Source: Clostridia bacterium
GTDB lineage: Bacteria; Bacillota; Clostridia; TANB77; CAG-508
DNA length: 42,943 bases
NCBI GenBank assembly: GCA_017515985.1
Contig: JAFWDV010000002.1
Span: forward strand, 1 to 42,943
Reading direction: 5' to 3'
The notes beneath the pieces were generated by a model. That model did not search any database. It saw only the letters and a program-made list of their open reading frames with translations, and was not told the DNA's origin. Positions 1-7,519 of this stretch are shown here, one piece after another (position 1 is the first letter of the stretch; every line of letters starts with the position of its first letter). A program made the position numbers and the translations under genes.

Positions 1-673
1 TTTAACGAGTGTAACAATACCAGAAGGAGTAACAAGCATAGGAGATAGTACATTCAGAGGATGTAGTGGTTTAACGAGTGTAACAATACCAGAAGGAGTA
101 ACAAGCATAGGAGATAGTACATTCAGAGAATGTAGTAGTCTAACAGAGATAACAATTCCAGAAGGAGTAACGAGTATAGGAAACAGTGCATTCGATGGAT
201 GTAGTAGCCTAACGGAGGTAACAATTCCAGAAGGAGTAACAAGCATAGGAGATGGTGCATTCTATGGATGTAGTAGCCTAACGGAAATAACAATACCAGA
301 AGGAGTAACAAGCATAGAAAAATTTACATTCTATAAATGTAGTAACCTAACAGAAATAACAATACCAGAAGGAGTAACAAGCATAGGAAAAAGTGCATTC
401 TATAGATGTAGTAGTCTAACAGAAATAACAATACCAGATAGTGTAACGAGTATAGGAAGTGAAGCATTCAGTGGATGTAGTAGCCTAACGGAGATAACAA
501 TTCCAGATAGTGTAACGAGTATAGAAAATGGTACATTCTATGGATGTAGTAACCTAACAACTGTAAAATACACAGGCTCAGAAGAACAATTTAATGCAAT
601 AACAATTGGCTCAAACAATCAATCGTTCATAAACGCAACGAAAATTTACAACTACGACCCTGATAACCCATAA
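1..673 (+). CDS. BspA-type leucine-rich-repeat surface protein, C-terminal part (5' end outside window)
   Basis: The reading frame enters from the left edge (first full codon at base 2) and ends at TAA 671-673, so only about 223 C-terminal residues are visible. Eight consecutive 23-residue repeats begin at bases 2, 71, 140, 209, 278, 347, 416 and 485. Each follows the pattern LTSVTIPEGVTSIGxxxFxG followed by CSx, the LRR_5/BspA (Treponema pallidum-type) leucine-rich repeat. A degenerate ninth unit runs into a tail with GSEEQFNAITIG and ATKIYNY, a common end for this family. Proteins of this type are usually secreted or surface-attached and bind host or bacterial partners; any ligand here is unknown. 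No anchor motif is present at the C-terminus. The repeats are also nearly identical as DNA. The family call is firm and the function is open. Confidence 0.9.
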   Translation, partial: LTSVTIPEGVTSIGDSTFRGCSGLTSVTIPEGVTSIGDSTFRECSSLTEITIPEGVTSIGNSAFDGCSSLTEVTIPEGVTSIGDGAFYGCSSLTEITIPEGVTSIEKFTFYKCSNLTEITIPEGVTSIGKSAFYRCSSLTEITIPDSVTSIGSEAFSGCSSLTEITIPDSVTSIENGTFYGCSNLTTVKYTGSEEQFNAITIGSNNQSFINATKIYNYDPDNP

Positions 674-718
674 AATTATAATTATTTAATATATAGTTCA
701 ATTTAAGGAGGTGAATTT

Positions 719-1360
719 ATGAAGAAAAATAAGAAGGTTAAAGCTATTATTGTTGGAGTAAGTGTTGCTGCTGTAGTTGGTGTTGCTGGCATTGTTGCAT
801 ATTTTACAGATACAGCTACAGTAACAAACCATGCTTCAATGGGTATTGTTGATATTGATTTAAAGGAGTATACATTGGATAGTAATGGCAGAAAAGTTGA
901 TTGGGCAGATAAAACTAATGTATTGCCAGGAGATACAATTGATAAAATAGCCGAGATAAATGTTGTTGATGGCGCTGCTGATTGCTACGTAAGAGCTAAA
1001 GTAGAGATTACTTGTAGAGATGAAGATTTAGCAGAAGATTCAAGAATGTTAACACTTGATAATTTAAATGTTAGTGCAACCAATTGGTATTACTGCGAAG
1101 CTGATGGATATTTCTACTATAAAACAATACTTAAATCTGGAGATAACCCAATTACATTGTTTTCAGAGGTAAGTATTCCAAGCAGTTGGGATAATGATTG
1201 GTCTCTTGAACAATTAAGTATTGATGTAACAGCTGAGGCTATTCAAAGCAAAAACTTTACACCAAACTTTAGTGCAGGAAGCACAGCACCATGGCCAGGA
1301 ATAACAGCTGCAGATATTGAAGAATGTATTTATCCACTTCATGTAAAATATAATGATTAA
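719..1360 (+). CDS. SipW-dependent TasA/camelysin-like secreted protein (first copy)
   Basis: This 213-residue protein starts with a lysine-rich stretch and a hydrophobic segment (residues 7-26), followed by AYFTDT at 27-32. That is the signature of signal peptides cut by SipW-type signal peptidases in the TasA/camelysin (M73) group. The mature part is probably a beta-sandwich like TasA, which in Bacillus forms extracellular matrix fibres. Fibre formation here is inference. The start is supported by an AAGGAGG site 6 bases before the ATG. It lies 45 bases after the LRR gene and 28 bases before the next gene, so it probably shares a transcript with 1389-2096 and 2147-2833. No SipW peptidase gene is in the window. 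I saw no metalloprotease HExxH motif, so a structural role fits better than a peptidase role. Confidence 0.82.
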   Translation: MKKNKKVKAIIVGVSVAAVVGVAGIVAYFTDTATVTNHASMGIVDIDLKEYTLDSNGRKVDWADKTNVLPGDTIDKIAEINVVDGAADCYVRAKVEITCRDEDLAEDSRMLTLDNLNVSATNWYYCEADGYFYYKTILKSGDNPITLFSEVSIPSSWDNDWSLEQLSIDVTAEAIQSKNFTPNFSAGSTAPWPGITAADIEECIYPLHVKYND

Positions 1361-1388
1361 TTAAAGTGGTAGCAAAGGAGGCGGATAA

Positions 1389-2096
1389 ATGCGTAGATTA
1401 AAACTAAGTAAAATATTGCTAATTACATTAGTAATATTAACGGCAATGTCTTTTTCTGGAAAAGCTATGGCAAATACGGTCGAGTATAAAGGAGGGGCAG
1501 ATGGACTGATAACAGCGCCAGATGATTTCTTTTCAAACTTCGATACGTTGATGCCGGGAGATACCGAAGAAGATGTTGCATACATAAAAAATAGCACAAA
1601 TGATAAAATCGAGGTATTTTTTAGAACAGAGCCACTAGATAGATCTCAATATTATGATGATATAGACTACTCATTGCTTGATAAAATAACATTAAAAATC
1701 AGCTTAAAAAGAGCATCTGCTTCTGAAGAGCAAATCTTATATGATGGAAATTTAGGAGCAGAGCAAATGAGTGAGTTTATATCACTTGGTGAATATGAAA
1801 AAGGATTTGATGGTGAGTTTAAGTTTAAAATAGAAGTACCAACAAGTTTAAGAAATAGTTATACATTGTCAAGAACAAAGGTAAAATGGATATTTGCAGT
1901 TGAGAAGAAGGAAGAAGAAAAGAAAGAAGATAAAGAAAACGAAGAAAAACAGGAAGATAATTCAAATGCAAATAGTGCAAAAACAGGTGATAATATTATT
2001 ATCATATCAATAGCTTTAGGGGTTGCAATGATAATTTGTATAATAGTTGTAATCTTAAAGAAAAAATCATCAAAAAAAGATGAAAATAATAAATAG
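1389..2096 (+). CDS. Secreted cell-surface protein with degenerate sortase-like C-terminal anchor, in TasA-like cluster
   Basis: The 235-residue product has a classical signal peptide (basic start, hydrophobic residues 9-20, likely cleavage after AMA at 26-28). A roughly 150-residue mature domain follows, then a Glu/Lys-rich linker (about 170-190), the motif SAKTGD (KTGD at 198-201), a hydrophobic segment (about 203-223) and a Lys-rich tail. The tail has the layout of a cell-wall sorting signal, but LP is missing from LPxTG. It may therefore be a variant sortase substrate or simply a membrane anchor. Sitting between two TasA-like genes, it could play the part that TapA or another anchoring protein plays for TasA fibres; this is inferred from position only. 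The start follows an AGGAGG site. I do not recognise the mature domain with confidence. Confidence 0.72.
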   Translation: MRRLKLSKILLITLVILTAMSFSGKAMANTVEYKGGADGLITAPDDFFSNFDTLMPGDTEEDVAYIKNSTNDKIEVFFRTEPLDRSQYYDDIDYSLLDKITLKISLKRASASEEQILYDGNLGAEQMSEFISLGEYEKGFDGEFKFKIEVPTSLRNSYTLSRTKVKWIFAVEKKEEEKKEDKENEEKQEDNSNANSAKTGDNIIIISIALGVAMIICIIVVILKKKSSKKDENNK

Positions 2097-2146
2097 TTAT
2101 ATTATAATAATCATTGTAAACGAATGATAAAAGAAGGAGGAACATT

Positions 2147-2833
2147 ATGAAAAAAATGGGCAAGAAAGCTAAAGCAGTCATAGCTGGACTAAGCGTAGTT
2201 GCTGTTGTTGGAGTAAGTGGAATAATTGCTTATCTAACAGATACAGATACTGCATCAAATAAGTTTACTGTAGGACAAGTAAAGATCGATTTACAAGAAG
2301 ATTCTTGGGATAATGCGACAGATACAGATAGCGATGGAGTGCCAGATTTTGCTGAGAATTTAGTACCAAATAAAACAGTAGCAAAGGATCCAAAGGTAAA
2401 GAATGTTGGAAAGAACAATGCATATGTGTATCTAAAGGTGAAAGTTCCAGTTGCTACAGTAATAACAGCAAATGCAAATGGTACATTAAAAAATAATGGA
2501 ACAGCAACAAAGACACCATTATTCTCATACACAGTGCCATCAACATCAAAGTGGAAACAAATTGCATCAGCAACTGATGAAACAGACGCTGGAAATACAG
2601 GATACTATACATATGTGTACTACTATAATGAAGCAGTAGCACCAAATGCTACAACAGCAACATTATTTGACACAGTAACATTTGCAAATATTGTATCAAA
2701 TGATCCAGACGCAGTTGGAAATTTATCAGAGGAACAAATCGATATTGAAGCATATGCTATACAATCAGATGAATTACCAGCTAACACAACAATAGAAGGC
2801 GCTTATGCAATATATATGAATCAAAATAGTTAG
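2147..2833 (+). CDS. SipW-dependent TasA/camelysin-like secreted protein (second copy)
   Basis: The 228-residue protein is a paralogue of 719-1360 by architecture: basic N-terminus, hydrophobic segment 10-27, AYLTDT at 28-33, then a soluble, Thr/Asn/Ala-rich domain without further membrane segments. The SipW-type signal predicts export and release as a matrix or surface protein. It ends with a clear terminator at 2862-2917, so the surface cluster closes here. A small hairpin (ATCATT 2110-2115 pairing with AATGAT 2123-2128) lies in the gap before it and could adjust its expression relative to the gene upstream. The start follows GAAGGAGG. The region around residues 50-60 (DTDSDGVPD) resembles a calcium-binding DxDxDG loop; metal binding is inference. 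Confidence 0.82.
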   Translation: MKKMGKKAKAVIAGLSVVAVVGVSGIIAYLTDTDTASNKFTVGQVKIDLQEDSWDNATDTDSDGVPDFAENLVPNKTVAKDPKVKNVGKNNAYVYLKVKVPVATVITANANGTLKNNGTATKTPLFSYTVPSTSKWKQIASATDETDAGNTGYYTYVYYYNEAVAPNATTATLFDTVTFANIVSNDPDAVGNLSEEQIDIEAYAIQSDELPANTTIEGAYAIYMNQNS

Positions 2834-2861
2834 TAAAAATAATTTATAATACTTTACAAAC

Positions 2862-2917
2862 AGCACCAAATGTTGTATAAATAGTACATCTATTTAGCAC
2901 ATTTGGTGCTTAGTTTT
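2862..2917 (+). terminator. Terminator of the TasA-like cluster
   Basis: AGCACCAAATG (2862-2872) pairs with CATTTGGTGCT (2900-2910). A second inner stem AAATAG/CTATTT (2879-2884 with 2890-2895) sits in the loop, and a T-rich run follows. A branched rho-independent terminator is the simplest reading. Confidence 0.8.
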
Positions 2918-3072
2918 TTCAAAAAATTTATTTCAGGATTTTTATTTCTAAAACAAATCCAAAAAGTCTAAAAAGTTAATCAAATGAATTTTAATATAAA
3001 GGAGGTGTAATTTTTATTCTTAATTGCACTAATTTGTGTTGGTAGAAATTTACCTATTAGTATAGCAAAGTA

Positions 3073-3101
3073 TTGAAAATGAATTTTTTTGTTGCTATAA
3101 T
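3073..3101 (+). promoter_or_regulatory. Promoter for the Rpn-like gene
   Basis: TTGAAA (3073-3078), 17 bases, TATAAT (3096-3101). The predicted transcript start (about 3107-3109) falls inside the SD-like run in front of the TTG at 3119, which bears on where translation starts. Confidence 0.75.
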
Positions 3102-3118
3102 AAAGAAAGGAACAGCTA

Positions 3119-4027
3119 TTGAAAAATACAAATAAGAAAATGAATATTGAGAATTCACGTAGTCATATGAATAGTGCGGATTCAAACGAACAGAAGAAAA
3201 ATTACAACTTAAAAAATGATATTATTTTTAAAGCATTCTTTGGAAGAAAGGGAAATGAAGAGTTTTTAATCGATTTCTTAATTGCGATTTTAAATATAAA
3301 AATCGAAAAAATTGAAGTGCGAGAAGAAGTAAATTTAGAGCAATTGAACCCAGAAGAAAAAGGTGGAAGGCTTGATTTGCAAGCAACATTGAATGATGGA
3401 ATAATTGTGGACATAGAGCTTCAAATTGAGAATGAGCATAATATAGAAAATAGGACGACGTTTTATAGCTCTAAAGTAATATCGATGGAAACAGAGCGAG
3501 GAACCGACTATAAAGATATTAATCAGGTTATAATGATAAATATATTGGATTATGAATTGTTTGGTTTCGATGAATATATATCTGAAACAGCGATTGTGCT
3601 GGACAAACATCGTGATTATGAAGTAATGAGGGGAATCAAATGGTATTTCATAGAGCTACCAAAGTTCAGGAGGTCACATCCTAACATAAACGAGAGATTG
3701 AACCAGTGGCTCATGTTATTAGATGATTATGATAAGGAGGCGATTGAGATGGCGGAAAAGAAAAATCCGACAATAAAAAAAGCGAGGGAAGAAGTAACAT
3801 ATTTAACAGGAGATGAAGCAGTAAAAAGATTGGAGTTTTTGCGTGAAAAATGGGAAATGGATAGAATAAGCGATATAAATCATGCAAAGGAAGAGGGAAA
3901 GCAAGAAGAAAAAATAGAAACAGCCAGAAAACTTATAAAAAAGAGAATGGATATTGAGTTAATAATTGAAATAACTGGATTAAGTAGAGATGAGATTGAA
4001 GATTTAAAAAAAGAAAAAAACATCTAA
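3119..4027 (+). CDS. Rpn family recombination-promoting nuclease / PD-(D/E)XK transposase-like protein
   Basis: The 302-residue frame has the hallmarks of Rpn/PDDEXK_2 proteins: NDIIFKAFFG near residue 33, GGRLD with Asp86, then IVDIELQ with Glu100 and Gln102 (the D-ExQ nuclease core), and a C-terminal part rich in charged helices ending LIIEITGLSRDEI. Rpn proteins are DNA nucleases linked to RecA-independent recombination and possibly phage defence. Many genomes carry several copies that spread like mobile genes, yet no transposon ends are seen here. The first 28 residues are not part of the usual domain. The TTG at 3119 has AAAGGA 7 bases upstream, but the promoter at 3073-3101 would leave almost no leader, so ATG 3140 is an alternative start. 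It is a single-gene unit ended by the hairpin at 4032-4071. Confidence 0.85.
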   Translation: MKNTNKKMNIENSRSHMNSADSNEQKKNYNLKNDIIFKAFFGRKGNEEFLIDFLIAILNIKIEKIEVREEVNLEQLNPEEKGGRLDLQATLNDGIIVDIELQIENEHNIENRTTFYSSKVISMETERGTDYKDINQVIMINILDYELFGFDEYISETAIVLDKHRDYEVMRGIKWYFIELPKFRRSHPNINERLNQWLMLLDDYDKEAIEMAEKKNPTIKKAREEVTYLTGDEAVKRLEFLREKWEMDRISDINHAKEEGKQEEKIETARKLIKKRMDIELIIEITGLSRDEIEDLKKEKNI

Positions 4028-4031
4028 TCGC

Positions 4032-4071
4032 AAAAGAGCTTGCCGAAATATAAATTTTGGCAAGCTCTTTT
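4032..4071 (+). terminator. Bidirectional terminator between convergent genes
   Basis: A 13-bp perfect stem pairs AAAAGAGCTTGCC (4032-4044) with GGCAAGCTCTTTT (4059-4071). It lies between the Rpn-like gene (+) and the small membrane protein gene (-) and has A/T runs on both sides, so it can serve both. Confidence 0.85.
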
Positions 4072-4075
4072 AGTT

Positions 4076-4309
4076 TCACTTTTTCATTTTGTCAAACACA
4101 TATGAAAAAGCAATTATACATGCAAAGTATAGAATTGAAAGTTTTAATAATGTGTAGCCTACGTAAAATTGAATATATGAATATGTAGATTTATAAAAAA
4201 GCATTATCATTGAAGAAACGAGCCCAAGTAATAGACAAAAAATTGATAATACATTTCTTAATTTTTGAATTTTTTTATTAGATATGGTTAGGTCAAAAAT
4301 TTTTTTCAT
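4076..4309 (-). CDS. Small two-helix membrane protein, unknown function
   Basis: The 77-residue product has a basic start, a first hydrophobic span at about 19-38, a short polar loop rich in Tyr, a second span at about 50-70 and a basic end. This is a two-helix membrane protein with both ends probably in the cytoplasm. It is the only gene on this strand for about 9 kb. It is real rather than a shadow frame because an AGGAGG site precedes its ATG, a consensus promoter lies at 4346-4374 and it shares the terminator at 4032-4071. I do not recognise a family. Divergent from rplI, it has no obvious functional tie to its neighbours. Confidence 0.7.
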   Translation of the reverse strand: MKKIFDLTISNKKIQKLRNVLSIFCLLLGLVSSMIMLFYKSTYSYIQFYVGYTLLKLSILYFACIIAFSYVFDKMKK

Positions 4310-4345
4310 AGCAAGTTACCTCCTATAAAACCTATTACTAATAAA

Positions 4346-4374
4346 ATAGTAACATTTTTGATTTCTTCAGTCAA
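4346..4374 (-). promoter_or_regulatory. Promoter of the small membrane protein gene
   Basis: On the minus strand TTGACT (4369-4374) is followed after 17 bases by TACTAT (4346-4351), about 37 bases before the start codon. Confidence 0.7.
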
Positions 4375-4429
4375 AGTCAATATATGGAAAATCAATGGAT
4401 TCAGCCAATAAAATTTAAGTATTTTTCTA

Positions 4430-4458
4430 TTGAAAATCATGCATAGAAATGATATAAT
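4430..4458 (+). promoter_or_regulatory. Promoter of rplI
   Basis: TTGAAA (4430-4435), 17 bases, TATAAT (4453-4458). It covers the beginning of the longest open frame for L9, which shows that translation must begin downstream at 4484. Confidence 0.85.
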
Positions 4459-4483
4459 TCGTCAAGAAGTTGAGGTGTTGAAC

Positions 4484-4930
4484 ATGAAAGTAATTTTACT
4501 AGATAATATTAAGGGTGTAGGGAAAAAAGATGAAATAATAAATGCAAGTGATGGATATGCAAGAAACTTTTTATTTCCTAAGAAATTAGCTGTTGAGGCT
4601 AATAACGAAAACCTAAGCAAACTAAAGGCAAAACAACAGTCTGTACAGTATAAAAAAGATGTTGATAAAGAGAATGCGCAAAAACTTGCTGTACAACTTG
4701 ACGGTATAACGCTAACAATCAAGGTTAAAGCTGGTGAAAATGGTAAAATATTTGGAGGAGTCACTTCAAAAGAAATTTCGGAGGAGCTTAAGAAACAAAA
4801 TCAGCTAGATATAGATAAAAAGAAAATTGTTTTATCAGAGAATATTAAAAATATTGGAAGCTTTGATATTAATATAAAATTATACGAAGGAGTAACTGGA
4901 AAACTTAAAGTTAAAGTAGTTTCAGAGTAA
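4484..4930 (+). CDS. rplI: 50S ribosomal protein L9
   Basis: The 148-residue product begins [18 protein letters not shown] and continues into the conserved [14 protein letters not shown] motif, the rRNA-binding N-domain of L9. A charged connecting helix (about residues 40-75) and the C-domain follow. Length matches bacterial L9. L9 binds 23S rRNA at the L1 side of the large subunit and helps keep the reading frame. The frame is open 18 codons further upstream, but that part overlaps the promoter, and GAGGTG sits just before ATG 4484. The rplI-dnaB order is typical for Firmicutes. A 13-bp hairpin lies in the gap to dnaB. Confidence 0.97.
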   Translation: MKVILLDNIKGVGKKDEIINASDGYARNFLFPKKLAVEANNENLSKLKAKQQSVQYKKDVDKENAQKLAVQLDGITLTIKVKAGENGKIFGGVTSKEISEELKKQNQLDIDKKKIVLSENIKNIGSFDINIKLYEGVTGKLKVKVVSE

Positions 4931-4933
4931 GTT

Positions 4934-4982
4934 AAATAAATATTGCTTAAAACAAAATAAAGGTTTTTTGCAATATTTATTT
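4934..4982 (+). other. Hairpin between rplI and dnaB
   Basis: AAATAAATATTGC (4934-4946) is perfectly complementary to GCAATATTTATTT (4970-4982). The stem is AT-rich and no long T-run follows, so it may be a weak terminator, an attenuator or a stabiliser of the rplI message. Confidence 0.5.
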
Positions 4983-5062
4983 TAATATAGGAAGTATTTT
5001 AGTATTAGGATTACAGGTTAAATAATTAAGAGAAGAGCTATATAGAAAGGGCTGTAGCACAG

Positions 5063-6391
5063 ATGGAGTATAATAAGGTACCACCGCACGATGTTGAAGC
5101 AGAGCAAGCAGTATTGGGTTGTATGATTACAGATAAAGATTCTGTTATTGCTGCCGTTGAGTCTCTTGCGGAAGAGGATTTTTATAGAGAAGATAATAAG
5201 TTAATATATAAGGCAATTTTAAGTTTATACAACAGGGCGGAGCCTATAGATATCATCACATTGAAATCTGAGCTTTCTGCTATGGGAAAATTTGATGCAA
5301 TTGGTGGTTTAGAATATCTTGCTGAGCTCCCAGAAAAAGTTCCTACTACTACGAATGTTGATAAATATATAAAGATTGTTGAAGAAAAATCAAAAGAGCG
5401 TACATTGATAAAAACTGCAAATGATATACTTGCTGCAGCGTATGATCCAACTCAAGAGATAGATGAAGTGATGGATAGTGCTGAAAAGAAGATTTTTAAT
5501 GTAATGCAAAAAAATAATCAAACAGGCTATTCAACAATAAAGGATATTTTGGTGGATTCGTTTACGGAGCTAGAAGAGCTATATAATAGAAAGCAGCATG
5601 TAACTGGTGTTCCAACAGGATTTATTGACTTAGATAATAAAACTGCAGGACTTCATAATTCAGATTTAATATTGGTTGCTGCAAGACCTGCAATGGGAAA
5701 ATCTGCATTCGCTCTTAACATTGCTACAAATGCAGCTTTATCTGCTGGTACAGGGGTTGCAATTTTTAGTCTCGAGATGTCAAAAGAGCAGATGGCAAAC
5801 AGAATTCTAGGTAGTGTTTCTATGGTTGATGGAAATAGTATAAGAACTGGTAGAATTGCAGATGATGACTGGATAAAACTTGCTACTGCTTCTGGTGAGC
5901 TTTCACAAACTGGTATAGTGATTGATGATACGCCAGGTATTTCAGTTATGGAAATTAGAGCTAAATGTAGAAAACTTAAAATGGAAAAAAATATTGGATT
6001 AGTTATTATAGATTATTTGCAGCTTGTTCAAGGAAGTAGCAGGGCGGGTAGCCGTGAGCAAGAGATTGCTGAAATCAGTAGATCTTTGAAAATACTTGCA
6101 AAGGAAATAAATGTGCCAGTAATTGCATTGTCACAGCTTTCCCGTGCACCTGAACAACGTCCGGACCATAGGCCAATGCTTTCAGACCTTCGTGAATCTG
6201 GATCTATAGAGCAGGATGCTGATATTGTTATGTTTTTGTATAGGGATGATTATTATAACCCAGATACAGAAAAGAAGAATATTGCTGAAGTTATTATTGC
6301 TAAACACAGAGCTGGTTCAACAGGAACTGTAGAGCTTGCATGGCTTGGTAATTATACAAAATTTGCTAATTTGGCAAAGGATTATGAATAA
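5063..6391 (+). CDS. dnaB: Replicative DNA helicase DnaB
   Basis: The 442-residue protein has the DnaB N-terminal domain (PPHDVEAEQAVLG at the start, residues 1-105), a linker helix, and a RecA-like C-terminal ATPase. The Walker A motif AARPAMGKSA is near residues 205-214, and LVIIDYLQL (Walker B) is near 311-319. The later SQLSRAPEQR and DLRESGSIEQDAD motifs are typical of the family. It unwinds the duplex ahead of the replication fork as a hexamer, with DnaG primase binding its N-domain. Length is normal and there is no intein. The start ATG follows GAAAGGG. It lies 20 bases before tilS, so the two are probably co-transcribed. Confidence 0.97.
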   Translation: MEYNKVPPHDVEAEQAVLGCMITDKDSVIAAVESLAEEDFYREDNKLIYKAILSLYNRAEPIDIITLKSELSAMGKFDAIGGLEYLAELPEKVPTTTNVDKYIKIVEEKSKERTLIKTANDILAAAYDPTQEIDEVMDSAEKKIFNVMQKNNQTGYSTIKDILVDSFTELEELYNRKQHVTGVPTGFIDLDNKTAGLHNSDLILVAARPAMGKSAFALNIATNAALSAGTGVAIFSLEMSKEQMANRILGSVSMVDGNSIRTGRIADDDWIKLATASGELSQTGIVIDDTPGISVMEIRAKCRKLKMEKNIGLVIIDYLQLVQGSSRAGSREQEIAEISRSLKILAKEINVPVIALSQLSRAPEQRPDHRPMLSDLRESGSIEQDADIVMFLYRDDYYNPDTEKKNIAEVIIAKHRAGSTGTVELAWLGNYTKFANLAKDYE

Positions 6392-6411
6392 AAGATTGGT
6401 GTGATTAAAAA

Positions 6412-7413
6412 GTGGAAAATAAAGTTGTTGAAACGATAAAAAAGTATAATATGATATCGGAAAACGATAAAGTTATAGTTGCCGTTTCTGGTGGTCCAGA
6501 TTCAATGGCTTTATTAAATGCTCTTTTTAACCACAAAGATGAATTAAAAATTAGTATTTTTGTTGCTCATGTTAATCATATGATTAGAGCGGTGGCTGAT
6601 TCTGAAACCGAGTATGTTAAAGATTTTTGTGCAAATAAAGGAATCGAATGTTTTGTAAAAAAAGCCAATGTATTAAAGATTGCAAAAGATGAAAAGATAA
6701 GCACAGAAGAGGCCGGAAGGAATGTTAGATATGCTTTTTTTGAAGAAGTGTATGAAAAAGTAGGTGCAAATAAAATTGCGATAGCACATAATGCAAATGA
6801 TAATGCAGAAACAGTACTTATGAATATTATTAGAGGTACAGGGGTTTCTGGATTAAAGGGAATTGAACCTGTAAGAGATAATAAATATATTAGACCTCTT
6901 ATTGAAATTGAAAGAGCAGAAATTGAGCAGTATTGTGATGATAATAAGCTTGATCCAAAATACGATGAATCTAATAATGAAAATACATATACAAGAAATA
7001 AAATTAGGAATTTATTAATACCTTATATAAAGAAGGAATTTAATCCAAATATCATAGATTCAATAAATAGACTATCAGATTTAGCTTCACAGGAAAACAT
7101 ATATGTAGAAGAAGTTGTAGATAGTTATTATAAAAAAATAATATTAGAAGAGCATAGTAAGCCTGATGGAGAGGGAATTGATTTAATCAAGTTAGATTTA
7201 AAAGAATTCAATAAACTTGATGATTTTATTAAATCAAGAATAGTTTTGCTTTGTGTGTACAAAATATTTGGTAGTACAAAGGGGATTGAAAAGAAACATA
7301 TCAAAGATATAATTACATTGTGTGAAAGAAATATAGGCAACAAATTTTTGACGCCAAACAAGGGCTTAAAAGTTCTAGTAAATAAAGGTGAAGTATCAAT
7401 TTTTAGTTTATGA
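6412..7413 (+). CDS. tilS: tRNA(Ile)-lysidine synthase TilS
   Basis: The 333-residue protein opens with a PP-loop ATPase domain: AVSGGPDSMALL, with the SGGPDS loop at residues 26-31, then HVNHMIR and AHNANDNAET. It converts C34 of the tRNA-Ile CAU anticodon to lysidine, using ATP and lysine, so that AUA codons are read as Ile. The start is GTG 6412; no ATG option gives the conserved N-terminus. The protein is shorter than Bacillus TilS (about 470 residues), and the C-terminal substrate-binding region is reduced to a short piece ending in KGLKVLVNKGEVSIFSL. The next gene is ftsH, as in many Firmicutes, but hpt, which often lies between them, is absent. Confidence 0.93.
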   Translation: MENKVVETIKKYNMISENDKVIVAVSGGPDSMALLNALFNHKDELKISIFVAHVNHMIRAVADSETEYVKDFCANKGIECFVKKANVLKIAKDEKISTEEAGRNVRYAFFEEVYEKVGANKIAIAHNANDNAETVLMNIIRGTGVSGLKGIEPVRDNKYIRPLIEIERAEIEQYCDDNKLDPKYDESNNENTYTRNKIRNLLIPYIKKEFNPNIIDSINRLSDLASQENIYVEEVVDSYYKKIILEEHSKPDGEGIDLIKLDLKEFNKLDDFIKSRIVLLCVYKIFGSTKGIEKKHIKDIITLCERNIGNKFLTPNKGLKVLVNKGEVSIFSL

Positions 7414-7430
7414 AAGTTTTGTGTATAAGC

Positions 7431-7459
7431 TTGAATTGTACGGTAATATATGCTATATA
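7431..7459 (+). promoter_or_regulatory. Promoter of ftsH
   Basis: TTGAAT (7431-7436), 17 bases, TATATA (7454-7459), with a TGC triplet just before the -10 (extended -10). It lies in the tilS-ftsH gap. Confidence 0.65.
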
Positions 7460-7519
7460 ATATAAAGTGATTTGTTATGCTCATTAATCATGTGTGAGCA
7501 ACGAAAAGGAGGAGAAGTA

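Noticed and set aside
123..311. Minus-strand Leu-rich frame
   Set aside because: It is the complement of the 69-bp LRR repeats; no SD or promoter.
1..553. CRISPR array suspicion from regular repeats
   Set aside because: Units are contiguous coding repeats with no spacers.
2995..3030. Strong SD-like AAAGGAGGTG at about 2998-3007 upstream of the Rpn-like gene
   Set aside because: No usable start codon with a meaningful frame follows; probably a remnant of a lost gene.
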